From Hymenobacter glacieicola (lineage in GTDB: Bacteria; Bacteroidota; Bacteroidia; Cytophagales; Hymenobacteraceae): a stretch of DNA of 64,000 nucleotides. Positions 32,634 to 40,577 of the stretch are shown here, piece after piece. Every line of letters starts with the position of its first letter. The first letter of the stretch is position 1. The stretch is taken from the NCBI RefSeq assembly GCF_014640315.1, contig NZ_BMGS01000005.1:310001-374000 (forward strand). The letters are read 5' to 3'. The translations under genes were made by a program, and so were the position numbers. Under the pieces are notes generated by a model, which was not told where the DNA came from, ran no database searches, and was given only the letters and a program-made list of their open reading frames with translations.

Positions 32634-33155
32634 ATGTCCGCCCTTGATATTCTGCTGCTTATCCCGCTTGGCATTGGCGCGGTGAAAGGTTACCGGCGCG
32701 GGTTGTTGCTGGAGGTAGCCTCGTTGCTGGCGCTGGTGCTGGGGGTAGTAGGTGGTTTGATGTTGCTCAGCGACGCCATTCCGCTGGTGCGCCACTATGT
32801 AGGCGAGGCGTTCGGGCTGCTGCCGCTGGTGTCGTTTGTGCTGGTGTTTGCGGCCATCGGCTGGGGCGTGCACCTGCTGAGTGGCGTGATCCGGACCGCC
32901 GTGCACCTGACCCCGCTAGGCGTGCTGGACAGCCTGGGCGGCGCGGTGAGTGGCATGTTAAAATGGGTGCTCGGCCTGAGCCTGCTGCTGCACGGAGTGG
33001 GTATGGCGGGTCTGCAGCTGATTTCGCCCCAACTCCTGGCCGATTCGCAGGTGCTGCCCGTTGTGCGGGAAGCTACGCCACTGGCCCTGAGCATTGTGGG
33101 CTTCGTATTACCCTTTGCCGGCTCTCTGCTGGATAAGCTGCGCGAAGTGTTTTAG
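32634..33155 (+). CDS. CvpA family membrane protein
   Basis: 173 residues with four hydrophobic helices. SALDILLLIPLGIGAVKGYRRG is the CvpA/YkaA start (D...L..G..KG...G), followed by LLEVASLLALVLGVVGGL, VSFVLVFAAIGWGVHLLSG and LDSLGGAVSGMLKWVLGLSLLL, where DS.GGA..G...G matches the family core. CvpA is linked to colicin V production in E. coli, but its biochemical role is unknown. Its neighbour PabA suggests no particular link. Confidence 0.88.
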   Translation: MSALDILLLIPLGIGAVKGYRRGLLLEVASLLALVLGVVGGLMLLSDAIPLVRHYVGEAFGLLPLVSFVLVFAAIGWGVHLLSGVIRTAVHLTPLGVLDSLGGAVSGMLKWVLGLSLLLHGVGMAGLQLISPQLLADSQVLPVVREATPLALSIVGFVLPFAGSLLDKLREVF

Positions 33156-33225
33156 GGCCATTCTGCACCGAATGTAGGCGGTGGGCGGAACTACTAGCCG
33201 GCTGCTTGGTTAGTACACCTACCCC

Positions 33226-33233
33226 TACCTTTG
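33226..33233 (+). promoter_or_regulatory. Promoter -7 element of pabA/trpG-type gene
   Basis: TACCTTTG, an exact consensus, ends 3 bp before the ATG at 33237. The transcript is therefore probably leaderless, and an in-frame TTG at 33231 within the element can be ruled out. Confidence 0.7.
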
Positions 33234-33236
33234 CCC

Positions 33237-33833
33237 ATGCGTTTGTTGCTGCTCGATAACTTCGACTCCTTCACTTATAACCTGCTGGATTACCTGCGGC
33301 AGCTGGGCTGTGAGGTGCTGGTACGGCGTAACAACGTGCCCCTGGCGGAGTTGCAAGCCCTTTCTTTCGATGGTATCGTCTTGTCGCCGGGACCGGGCAC
33401 TCCGGCCGCGGCGGGCGTAATGCCGGCCGTCATCGAGGCCTATCACCAGCAGCTGCCCATGCTCGGAGTGTGTTTGGGCCACCAGGCGCTCGGCGAGTTT
33501 TTCGGGGCTCAGGTAAGCCGGGCGGCCCGGCCCATGCACGGCAAAGTATCGGAGGTAGCGTGGCTGGCCCCAAGCCCGCTGAGCGCCGGGCTCCCGCTCC
33601 GGATGCCCGTTACGCGCTACCATTCCCTCGTACTAGACCAGCTGCCCCCGTCGTTGGAGGCGCTGGCCCGTACTACTACCACCGAGCAGGAAATTATGGC
33701 CCTGCGCCACCGTACACTGCCTTTGTACGGGGTGCAGTTTCATCCGGAAGCTCTCCTAACGCCCAATGGTCTGGCCCTGCTAGGCAATTGGGTCAAGAAT
33801 TGTATCATTGCACAACCTGCCCCGGCGTCCTGA
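33237..33833 (+). CDS. Aminodeoxychorismate/anthranilate synthase glutaminase subunit
   Basis: 198 residues, class I glutamine amidotransferase. It releases ammonia from glutamine for aminodeoxychorismate (folate) or anthranilate (tryptophan) synthesis. LLLLDNFDSFTYNLLDYL and LSPGPGTP (49-56) are the start motifs. The nucleophile is Cys79 in GVCLGHQ, and His169-Glu171 in FHPEALLTPNG complete the triad (HPES is more usual). VTRYHSLV is intact. No chorismate-binding partner (pabB/trpE) lies next to it, so PabA and TrpG cannot be told apart. Confidence 0.92.
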   Translation: MRLLLLDNFDSFTYNLLDYLRQLGCEVLVRRNNVPLAELQALSFDGIVLSPGPGTPAAAGVMPAVIEAYHQQLPMLGVCLGHQALGEFFGAQVSRAARPMHGKVSEVAWLAPSPLSAGLPLRMPVTRYHSLVLDQLPPSLEALARTTTTEQEIMALRHRTLPLYGVQFHPEALLTPNGLALLGNWVKNCIIAQPAPAS

Positions 33834-33858
33834 GCCCGGCACTATATTCCCTGAGAAG

Positions 33859-34635
33859 ATGGCGTTGCAGATCAAGGAAAAGAATGGATTTCATTACGTA
33901 GACGAAGGCACCGGTGAAGTGCTGCTGCTGCTGCATGGCCTGTTTGGAGCCCTGAGCAACTGGCAAGACGTAGTAGCCGAGTTTAGCACCCAGTACCGCG
34001 TAGTAATTCCGCTTCTGCCGATTTACGACATGCCGCTTACCAAGGCGGGTGTGCCCGGCCTGGTAAGCTTTGTCGAGGATTTTCTGGCAGAAGTAAATTT
34101 GCCCGAGCCCTGCACGGTGCTGGGCAACTCCCTCGGCGGACATATTGCCCTGGTATACACCCTGCGCAACACTGGCCGCGTGAGCCGGCTGGTCTTGACG
34201 GGAAGCAGCGGCCTGTTCGAGGACAGCATGGGCGGCTCGTTTCCCAAGCGCGGTAACTATGCCTACGTGCAGGAGCGGGTGGGATATACCTTCTATGACC
34301 CCGCCATTGCTACCCAAGAACTGGTTGATGAAGTGTTCAGCGTAACCAACTCCAACGCGAAATGCTTGCGCATCATCAGCATTGCCCGCTCGGCTCAGCG
34401 GCATAATCTGGCCAAGGAGCTGCAGCACATTCGCGTGCCTACCCTGCTGGTCTGGGGGCTGAACGATACGATAACGCCGCCGGTAGTAGCGCACGAGTTC
34501 AACCGCTTGATTCGCGGCTCTGAGCTGCGCTTCCTGGACCACTGCGGTCACGCTCCCATGATGGAGCGGCCGGACGCCTTCAACCAGCTACTGCACCAAT
34601 TTTTAGCTCGTACTGCTGTTCCAGTAGCTCGGTAA
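33859..34635 (+). CDS. Alpha/beta hydrolase
   Basis: 258 residues. LLLLHGLFGALSNWQDV has the oxyanion hole, LGNSLGGHIAL holds the nucleophile elbow (G-N-S-L-G-G; Ser), LLVWGLNDTITPP the acid and DHCGHAPMMERPDAFN the histidine. The layout suits C-C bond hydrolases or esterases of the BioH/MhpC type, but no substrate can be assigned. The start is ATG at 33859; the frame is open upstream, into the preceding gene's end. It differs from the YbfF-like hydrolase at 23910-24689 (GHSMGG). Confidence 0.88.
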   Translation: MALQIKEKNGFHYVDEGTGEVLLLLHGLFGALSNWQDVVAEFSTQYRVVIPLLPIYDMPLTKAGVPGLVSFVEDFLAEVNLPEPCTVLGNSLGGHIALVYTLRNTGRVSRLVLTGSSGLFEDSMGGSFPKRGNYAYVQERVGYTFYDPAIATQELVDEVFSVTNSNAKCLRIISIARSAQRHNLAKELQHIRVPTLLVWGLNDTITPPVVAHEFNRLIRGSELRFLDHCGHAPMMERPDAFNQLLHQFLARTAVPVAR

Positions 34636-34770
34636 GGGAGCTTTCGCCAACTAAATGCAACTGTTAGTCTGGTAGTACCGCTCTTTTAGCCAGCCGCGTA
34701 CGTATGTATGGCTGGAATCCTTTTCTTTGGTAGTGTCCTCTACCTATATCTCCGTTCCTAGTTCCATCCC

Positions 34771-35448
34771 ATGAACTCCATTATCGCTGAGGATTTACTG
34801 AATCAGATGATTCCGCCCCTGAAGGTGACGGACTCTATGGAAAAGGCGGCCCGTTGGCTAGAGGAATTTCACGTGGGCCAACTGCCCGTGCTCGATAATC
34901 GGCTGTACCTCGGGCTAGTAACCGAATCGGACCTAATGGACCAGGATGCCGACAAGCAGCTGCTCAGTGATATTGCTCTCAACTATGCCGATGTGCACGT
35001 CCAGCGCGACCAGCACTTCTATAACATCATTGAGCTAGCCGTTCAAAACAAGGTGCAGCTAGTACCCGTGCTCGATGAGCAGCGGGAATACCTAGGAGTA
35101 GTAACCGTGAGCGACACACTGGCAGCCTTTGGCAAAGTGCCGGTGGCCAGCAACCAGCAGGGCATTATTGTGCTGGCCATGGAGGAGCGGGACTACTCGC
35201 TGACTCAGATCAGCCGGTATGTAGAGGAGAATAACGCCAAAATCATCAGCGCCCACGTAGCCCAGGATGAGCACGACCCGTACCGGATTCGGCTTACTCT
35301 AAAACTAAACACGCCTAACATTACCCGCATTATTGCTACCCTGGAGCGGTTTGGCTATTCCATTACGGCCCAGTTCAGCGGTACGGAGGAAGTAAGTGAA
35401 GACGAGCAGCAGCGCTACGATGCCCTGCTGCGTTACCTGAACATCTGA
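34771..35448 (+). CDS. CBS domain protein
   Basis: 225 residues. Two CBS motifs at about 10-60 (MIPPLKVTDSMEKAARWLEE, PVLD.LYLGLVTESDL) and 75-125 (VQRDQHFYNIIELAVQNKV, LVPVLDEQREYLGVVTVSD) form a Bateman pair that may bind an adenosyl ligand. Residues 140-205 (IIVLAMEERDYSLTQISR, RIRLTLKLNTPNITRIIATL) look like an ACT-type domain. No channel or enzyme domain is attached, so it is probably a cytosolic ligand sensor. It lies 13 bp before a BamA-like gene and close to nadK, an order I associate with Bacteroidota genomes. Confidence 0.88.
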   Translation: MNSIIAEDLLNQMIPPLKVTDSMEKAARWLEEFHVGQLPVLDNRLYLGLVTESDLMDQDADKQLLSDIALNYADVHVQRDQHFYNIIELAVQNKVQLVPVLDEQREYLGVVTVSDTLAAFGKVPVASNQQGIIVLAMEERDYSLTQISRYVEENNAKIISAHVAQDEHDPYRIRLTLKLNTPNITRIIATLERFGYSITAQFSGTEEVSEDEQQRYDALLRYLNI

Positions 35449-35461
35449 GCAGGTAGGAGAG

Positions 35462-36922
35462 GTGCTGGCTATTGTATTGACGTTGCTGCTGGGCCTGCTG
35501 CCGTCGGCCCCGACTGCCACGCCAGTCGCCTGCTCTTCCGCAGTCCTTCCCGACTCCCTGCGCCGCGCGGCAACCGACAGCTTGGTTAGCGTGCAGTGTC
35601 CCGGCTACCCCACCTTGCGGGTTGCCAGCGTACTGTTCGTCGGCAATAACGTAACCAAGGAGCCGGTACTGCGGGCCGAACTAGACTTCCAGGAGGGAGA
35701 CACCTTGCGGGCTGCTACTTTCGGCAAAAGATTAGAAGCCAACCGCCGCCGCGTGTTTAATCTGCAGCTTTTCCATCAAGTGTTGGTGCAGGCGGTCTGC
35801 CGTGATGGCGAAGTTACCATCCTCTATAGTGTGCAAGAGCGGTGGTATACCTTTCCCGTACCCATCTTTTCCCTCGCCGACCGAAACTTCCGCTCCTGGC
35901 TCGACCGCTCGGACCGCTGGCAGCGCGTTGACTATGGTCTGCATCTGGTACGCCGTAACTTCCGGGGCCGCAACGAGCAGCTGCTGGGTAACGTGCAGTT
36001 AGGATTCAACCGCAAGTATGAGGTGTTTTACGAAGCTCCGGGCTACGGCCGGCGCCGCCGAGTTGGGCTGGGAGCAGGGCTTTCCTATTACCGCAGCCAC
36101 TCCCTAGATTACGCTACTGTGCGGGACAGGCTCGTCAATCTGCGGCAGGAGAATGACTTTCCCATTGAGCGGCAATACGCCAGCCTGGGGTTGCGCTGGC
36201 GTCGGACCGTGCAGCACCTCACGGCCCTGGATGTATCCTACCACCGCGAGCAGGTTTCCGACTCAGTCCTTTACTACAACCCATCCTACTACTTGCACGG
36301 AGCCCGTCGGGAATACCTAGAGCTTGGGTTAGTCAGTACTCTGAATCAGCGCAACACGTTTGCCTACCCGCTAACCGGGCAGTACGCTCAACTCGCCCTG
36401 ACCTACCGCACGTTCCTTACGCCGGGCATCGCGGATATACTCACGCTACGGGGGCGCTACGCCCGCTACCTGGCCTTGGGCGGCTCATTTTATTACAGCA
36501 TCGGAACGGCCGCGCAGGTGCGTCTGGCTCGGTCTGTTGGCTACGCCGATAACCGAGCATTTGGGTATGATGTCTTAGTGCGGGGCTATGATGCCTACGT
36601 AATAGACGGCCGCCACTACGGCCTCGTGCAGCAAGGGCTTACCTATCGGTTGCTCGATGTAGGACAGCTTCGGCTCAATGGGGTGCGCACTACTAAGTTC
36701 AACACCATCCCCCTCGTGTTTTATTTGAATACTTTTGCCGATGTAGGCTATGTGCGGACGCCTGTGCCGCGGCCCACGAATCGGTTACCCAATAAGTTGC
36801 TGGCTTCCACCGGCGTCGCCTTGCACTTAGTCACGTACTACGATTGGGTGTTCACGCTGGAATACGCCCGGACCCGGGAGCGGGAGGGAGGCTTCTTTTT
36901 CCGCACGCAGTTTCCCATCTGA
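35462..36922 (+). CDS. Short BamA/TamA-like outer-membrane protein
   Basis: 486 residues. A signal-like start (VLAIVLTLLLGLLPSA, with GTG as first codon) leads into one POTRA-like unit (about 50-120: LRVASVLFVGNNVTKEPVLRAEL...EVTILYSVQE) and then a barrel of about 350 residues, rich in alternating strands, with conserved barrel wording such as GYDVLVRGYDAYVIDG, which resembles the BamA loop-6 VRGY region. It is shorter than BamA (849 aa, encoded at 40578) and has one POTRA rather than five. The start codon is decided by TAGGAGAG upstream, a rare Shine-Dalgarno for this genome. Its role is unknown; patatin-like and other small Omp85 proteins are the nearest analogues. Confidence 0.78.
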   Translation: MLAIVLTLLLGLLPSAPTATPVACSSAVLPDSLRRAATDSLVSVQCPGYPTLRVASVLFVGNNVTKEPVLRAELDFQEGDTLRAATFGKRLEANRRRVFNLQLFHQVLVQAVCRDGEVTILYSVQERWYTFPVPIFSLADRNFRSWLDRSDRWQRVDYGLHLVRRNFRGRNEQLLGNVQLGFNRKYEVFYEAPGYGRRRRVGLGAGLSYYRSHSLDYATVRDRLVNLRQENDFPIERQYASLGLRWRRTVQHLTALDVSYHREQVSDSVLYYNPSYYLHGARREYLELGLVSTLNQRNTFAYPLTGQYAQLALTYRTFLTPGIADILTLRGRYARYLALGGSFYYSIGTAAQVRLARSVGYADNRAFGYDVLVRGYDAYVIDGRHYGLVQQGLTYRLLDVGQLRLNGVRTTKFNTIPLVFYLNTFADVGYVRTPVPRPTNRLPNKLLASTGVALHLVTYYDWVFTLEYARTREREGGFFFRTQFPI

Positions 36923-36959
36923 TCTTCCTACCGATGAGAAGTCAGGTTAAGCTTTTGTT

Positions 36960-37853
36960 ATGAAAATTGCCATTCTAGGTAAGCCGTTCAGTGAGGAGCT
37001 AACGCCTTTCATGCGCGAAATGGTGGAAGAGCTAACGCGTCGCCAGGCCGAAGTATGCGTGCTGGAGTCGTTTCACGCCTACCTCAGCGAGCGGGTTAAC
37101 CTGCCCAGCAGCATCACCACGTTCCGCCGCGGCGACTCCCTGCAGGGCATGCGGTTCGTGCTTAGCATTGGGGGCGACGGTACCCTGCTGGATACCGTTA
37201 CCTACGTCGGGGCCCTGCAAATCCCGATTTTAGGCATCAATACCGGCCGGCTAGGATTTTTGGCTACCATTTCTCCCGATAAAATTGGCCCCGCGCTGGA
37301 CTCTTTGTTCAAAGGGCACTTCGTGCTGGAAGACCGGAGCCTGATTCGGGTGGACACGGACCCGGATACGTTTGGTGCTATCAACTTCGGCCTCAACGAG
37401 TTCAGTATCCTAAAGCGGGACACCTCCTCCATGATTGTGGTGCACACTTACATCGATGGGGAATACCTGAACTCCTATTGGGCAGATGGCCTGATTGTCG
37501 CTACCCCCACCGGCTCCACCGGGTATTCCTTGAGCTGCGGCGGGCCAGTTATGCTGCCGCAAACAAACAATTTTATTATTGCGCCCGTATGTCCCCACAA
37601 TCTGAACGTACGGCCCTTAATTGTATCGGATCGGAGTGTGATTTCCTTTGAAATCGAAGGCCGAAGCAACAATTTTTTGCTTTCGCTCGACTCCCGCTCC
37701 GAAACCGTTGAAGCCGGAATTCAGATTGCTGTTCGCCGAGAAAACTTTAATGCTCGCCTGGTAAAGCTTAACCATGTTAACTTCCTGAGTACCTTGCGCA
37801 ATAAATTGAACTGGGGTTTGGACCGTCGGAACCCTGCTGGGATACCTATTTAA
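36960..37853 (+). CDS. nadK: NAD kinase
   Basis: 297 residues. It phosphorylates NAD to NADP. The catalytic GGDGT motif is at 71-75 (SIGGDGTLLDTV), NTGRLGFLATI follows, NEFSILKRDTSSMIVVHTYIDG and WADGLIVATPTGSTGYSLSCGG are intact, and PVCPHNLNVRPL is the C-terminal segment. Length and motif order are normal. It stands 37 bp behind the BamA-like gene on the same strand. Confidence 0.95.
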   Translation: MKIAILGKPFSEELTPFMREMVEELTRRQAEVCVLESFHAYLSERVNLPSSITTFRRGDSLQGMRFVLSIGGDGTLLDTVTYVGALQIPILGINTGRLGFLATISPDKIGPALDSLFKGHFVLEDRSLIRVDTDPDTFGAINFGLNEFSILKRDTSSMIVVHTYIDGEYLNSYWADGLIVATPTGSTGYSLSCGGPVMLPQTNNFIIAPVCPHNLNVRPLIVSDRSVISFEIEGRSNNFLLSLDSRSETVEAGIQIAVRRENFNARLVKLNHVNFLSTLRNKLNWGLDRRNPAGIPI

Positions 37854-37899
37854 GCATAGAGATTTTCCGCTAATAATTTTTAAAGTTCCCGCCATCCTC

Positions 37900-37907
37900 T
37901 ACTTTTG
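37900..37907 (+). promoter_or_regulatory. Promoter -7 element before the first DUF6089 gene
   Basis: TACTTTTG, an exact TAnnTTTG, 71 bp before the ATG; it gives a longer leader than most in this window. The leader is AT-rich. Confidence 0.5.
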
Positions 37908-37978
37908 TCGCTGACTGCGACCATGCTTGTACAATTTCCGCATTCTTGAACTTGAATATTTTCTAACCTTCGCTTAAT

Positions 37979-38860
37979 ATGAAGCAACTCTTCACCTACA
38001 CTACGGCCTTGCTGCTAGTCCTCGCACTGGTAGCGACGGAAGCAAGTGCGCAGCAATTCAGCAAGCGGAAGCAGTACAACTCCGTGGGCGTGAGCCTGAA
38101 TGCCATGAACTACTTCGGGGATATTACCCCTAAGCCTAGCATTCCTAGCTTCCGTGCCGGCGCTACTCGCCCTAACCTTGGTCTGACGTTCACTCGTCGT
38201 TTCTCCCCGCGCCTCTCGGGCCGCGCCTCGTTGGCCTACGGCCGTATCACCGGTGACGACTCGAAAGCTGCCGATCAGAACGACGGTGATGCCAAGTACC
38301 GCTTCAACCGCAACATGAACTTCCGCAACGACATTCTGGAGTTTGCAGCGGTAGGCATGTTCGATCTGATCGAGAACCGTAACAACTACATCAAGCGTCC
38401 TGACTTCGTGCCGTATGTGTTTGGTGGTGTTGGCGTAATCCGTCATAATCCGAAAGGTTTGGATGCCGATGGCAATTATGTTGCTCTGCAAGCGTTGAGA
38501 ACTGAAGGACAGTCGGAAGGCTATTCCTTGGGTCAATTCGTTATTCCTTTCGGTGCCGGCGCTCGTTACAAGCTGAACAAGCAGTTCGACATCGGTCTGG
38601 AGCTAGGCTTCCGTAAAACGTTTACTGATTACCTTGACGACGTAAGCGGCAACTACGTAGCTAACCGGGCTGCTCTTTCTTCCCCTGCGGCTCAATACTT
38701 CGGTTGGGATATCACGAAAGAGGTTCCTGGCACGTACACCGAGGCAATTCAAGGTGGCCAAATGCGTGGCAAAAGCTCTGAAAAGGACTGGTACACCACT
38801 TTGGGCGTGTCAGTAAACTATATCCTTGCTCCCCGAGTAAGAAGCCCCAAATTCCGATAG
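37979..38860 (+). CDS. DUF6089 family outer-membrane beta-barrel protein (1)
   Basis: 293 residues. The signal peptide ends at about ATEASAQ. The mature part is a small outer-membrane barrel: SVGVSLNAMNYFGDITPK, RPNLGLTFTRRFSPRLSGRASL, FAAVGMFDLIE and PYVFGGVGVIRHN are typical of DUF6089. GAGARYKLNKQFDIGLELGFRKTFTDYLDDV is the most conserved segment and is repeated in the next gene. A role in the envelope is likely but unproven. Between nadK and uppS this family is a standing feature of Bacteroidota genomes. Confidence 0.85.
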   Translation: MKQLFTYTTALLLVLALVATEASAQQFSKRKQYNSVGVSLNAMNYFGDITPKPSIPSFRAGATRPNLGLTFTRRFSPRLSGRASLAYGRITGDDSKAADQNDGDAKYRFNRNMNFRNDILEFAAVGMFDLIENRNNYIKRPDFVPYVFGGVGVIRHNPKGLDADGNYVALQALRTEGQSEGYSLGQFVIPFGAGARYKLNKQFDIGLELGFRKTFTDYLDDVSGNYVANRAALSSPAAQYFGWDITKEVPGTYTEAIQGGQMRGKSSEKDWYTTLGVSVNYILAPRVRSPKFR

Positions 38861-38900
38861 CCAGTAAACTGGCTGTCACTTTTCACCAACAGCCAGTCTA

Positions 38901-39656
38901 ATGACCCAGTCGAAGCTCTTTAAAACACTCCTTACGGGCGTATTGCCGGTAGGGAGTGTTTTTTTTGCCTACGCGGCAACTGCCCAAAATACCAGCGAAA
39001 TAGGAGTAGGGTTGGGTGGTTTAACCTACAAAGGTGAATTGTCGCCCCACTATCAGTTCCGCAACAACCGCCCCGCGCTGACTGCTTTCTACCGCAAAGA
39101 CGTTTCAGCTCCTATAACGTTACGAGCGGGGTTTACTGCCGGCTTGCTGCGGGCGGACGATGGTAATGTGCGAGGGGTTAACAGAAGAGTAGCCCCATTA
39201 GCCGAGTACCGCAACGCCAACATGAAGGGTAGTTTGCTGGAAGCATCTGGGGTAGTAGAATATAATTTCTTTGACTACCACGACCGGCACGACAAAGTCC
39301 ACTTCACCCCGTACGTGTTCGTTGGGCTGGCCGGGTTTTACGCCAGTACCCAAACGGCTAGCAGCACCAACCCGCAGCTTGACCGCAAGGCCGGTATGCT
39401 TAACGTAGCTATTCCGGCGGGCCTGGGCTTCAAGTATGCGCTTTCGGATCACTGGAACTTGGGCTTAGAAGCTGGAGCGCGCAAAACCTTTACGGATGAG
39501 CTGGATCACATCAATGGTAAATCCCGTGGGCAAGATGATCGTATAGGCAACCCGCACGATCAGGACTGGTACTTCTACAATGGCCTGAGCATTTCCTATA
39601 CCTTCTACAAGATTCGTTGCCCTGACCCCAGCCAGGAAAAGGGTAAGAAGGACTAA
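38901..39656 (+). CDS. DUF6089 family outer-membrane beta-barrel protein (2)
   Basis: 251 residues, a paralogue of the preceding gene. Shared segments include GLGFKYALSDHWNLGLEAGARKTFTDEL (38% to 45% by eye over the C-terminal half) and PYVFVGLAGFY. The signal peptide is MTQSKLFKTLLTGVLPVGSV and on. It lacks several loops of its neighbour. It starts 40 bp after the first copy; a strong terminator follows at 39690-39736, ending the pair. Confidence 0.82.
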   Translation: MTQSKLFKTLLTGVLPVGSVFFAYAATAQNTSEIGVGLGGLTYKGELSPHYQFRNNRPALTAFYRKDVSAPITLRAGFTAGLLRADDGNVRGVNRRVAPLAEYRNANMKGSLLEASGVVEYNFFDYHDRHDKVHFTPYVFVGLAGFYASTQTASSTNPQLDRKAGMLNVAIPAGLGFKYALSDHWNLGLEAGARKTFTDELDHINGKSRGQDDRIGNPHDQDWYFYNGLSISYTFYKIRCPDPSQEKGKKD

Positions 39657-39689
39657 CCACGGGCCGCTCGGCAATCGGCTAGTAATATT

Positions 39690-39736
39690 CATACGAACAG
39701 CCCCCGACATACTAGATGCCGGGGGCTGTTCGTATG
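39690..39736 (+). terminator. Terminator after the DUF6089 pair
   Basis: About 21-bp stem (39690-39710 with 39716-39736), one mismatch. The T-run is absent, so it may act as a transcript-end structure rather than a classical terminator. Confidence 0.7.
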
Positions 39737-39821
39737 AAAGCCCTTGAGCACAACTTGTTATTGAACAGAGGCGAATGCAACCATTTGCGTAACTTGCAGC
39801 CTCTTTACGTAAAAAGTACTG

Positions 39822-40568
39822 ATGGCCGTCCGGTCCGAGATAGATTCCCAGAATATACCCGCTCACGTAGCCGTCATCATGGATGGTAATGGCCGCTGGG
39901 CCAAGCAGAAGGGGGGCTTACGCATTTTCGGGCACCAGAGCGCCATTACGGCCGTGCGCGAAACAGTAGAGGCGGCCGCGGAAGCAGGGGTGCGCTACTT
40001 AACCCTATACGCCTTCTCGACCGAAAACTGGTCGCGGCCGGCGCACGAGGTAATGGCGCTCATGCAGTTGCTAGTCCACACTATTCGGCAGGAAACTCCT
40101 ACGCTGCTGAAGAACGGCATCCGCCTGCAGGCAATTGGGCAGATTGAGAATTTGCCTAATTCCTGCCAAAAGGAATTGGCCGAGGCCATTGAACTGACCA
40201 AGGACGGCTCCCGGACTACCTTGCTTCTGGCCTTGAGCTACAGCGGACGGTGGGACCTGACACAGGCCGCACGGCGCATGGCGCAAGAAGTAGCCGCTGG
40301 TCGGCTGCAGCCGGAGCAAATTACAGAGCAAACGGTGGCTAGCTTTCTTTCGACAGCCGGCATTCCGGATCCTGAGTTGCTGATTCGCACCAGTGGCGAG
40401 CAGCGCATTAGTAACTTTTTGTTGTGGCAGCTGGCCTATACGGAACTGTTTATCACCGATTTGCTGTGGCCTGATTTCCGGCGGGAGCATTTTTACGATG
40501 CGCTGCGGGCCTACCAGCAGCGCGAACGTCGGTTCGGAAAAACCAGTGAGCAGCTAACCGTTTCGTAA
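39822..40568 (+). CDS. uppS: Isoprenyl transferase UppS
   Basis: 248 residues, the usual length. It makes undecaprenyl diphosphate, the lipid carrier for peptidoglycan, from farnesyl and isopentenyl diphosphate. The catalytic Asp21 is in VIMDGNGRWAKQKG; TLYAFSTENWSRP, ALSYSGRWDLTQA, DPELLIRTSGEQRISNFLLWQ and an ending with LWPDF match the family throughout. It is followed by bamA after 9 bp, as in many Gram-negative bacteria. Confidence 0.96.
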   Translation: MAVRSEIDSQNIPAHVAVIMDGNGRWAKQKGGLRIFGHQSAITAVRETVEAAAEAGVRYLTLYAFSTENWSRPAHEVMALMQLLVHTIRQETPTLLKNGIRLQAIGQIENLPNSCQKELAEAIELTKDGSRTTLLLALSYSGRWDLTQAARRMAQEVAAGRLQPEQITEQTVASFLSTAGIPDPELLIRTSGEQRISNFLLWQLAYTELFITDLLWPDFRREHFYDALRAYQQRERRFGKTSEQLTVS

Positions 40569-40577
40569 TTACAGAAC

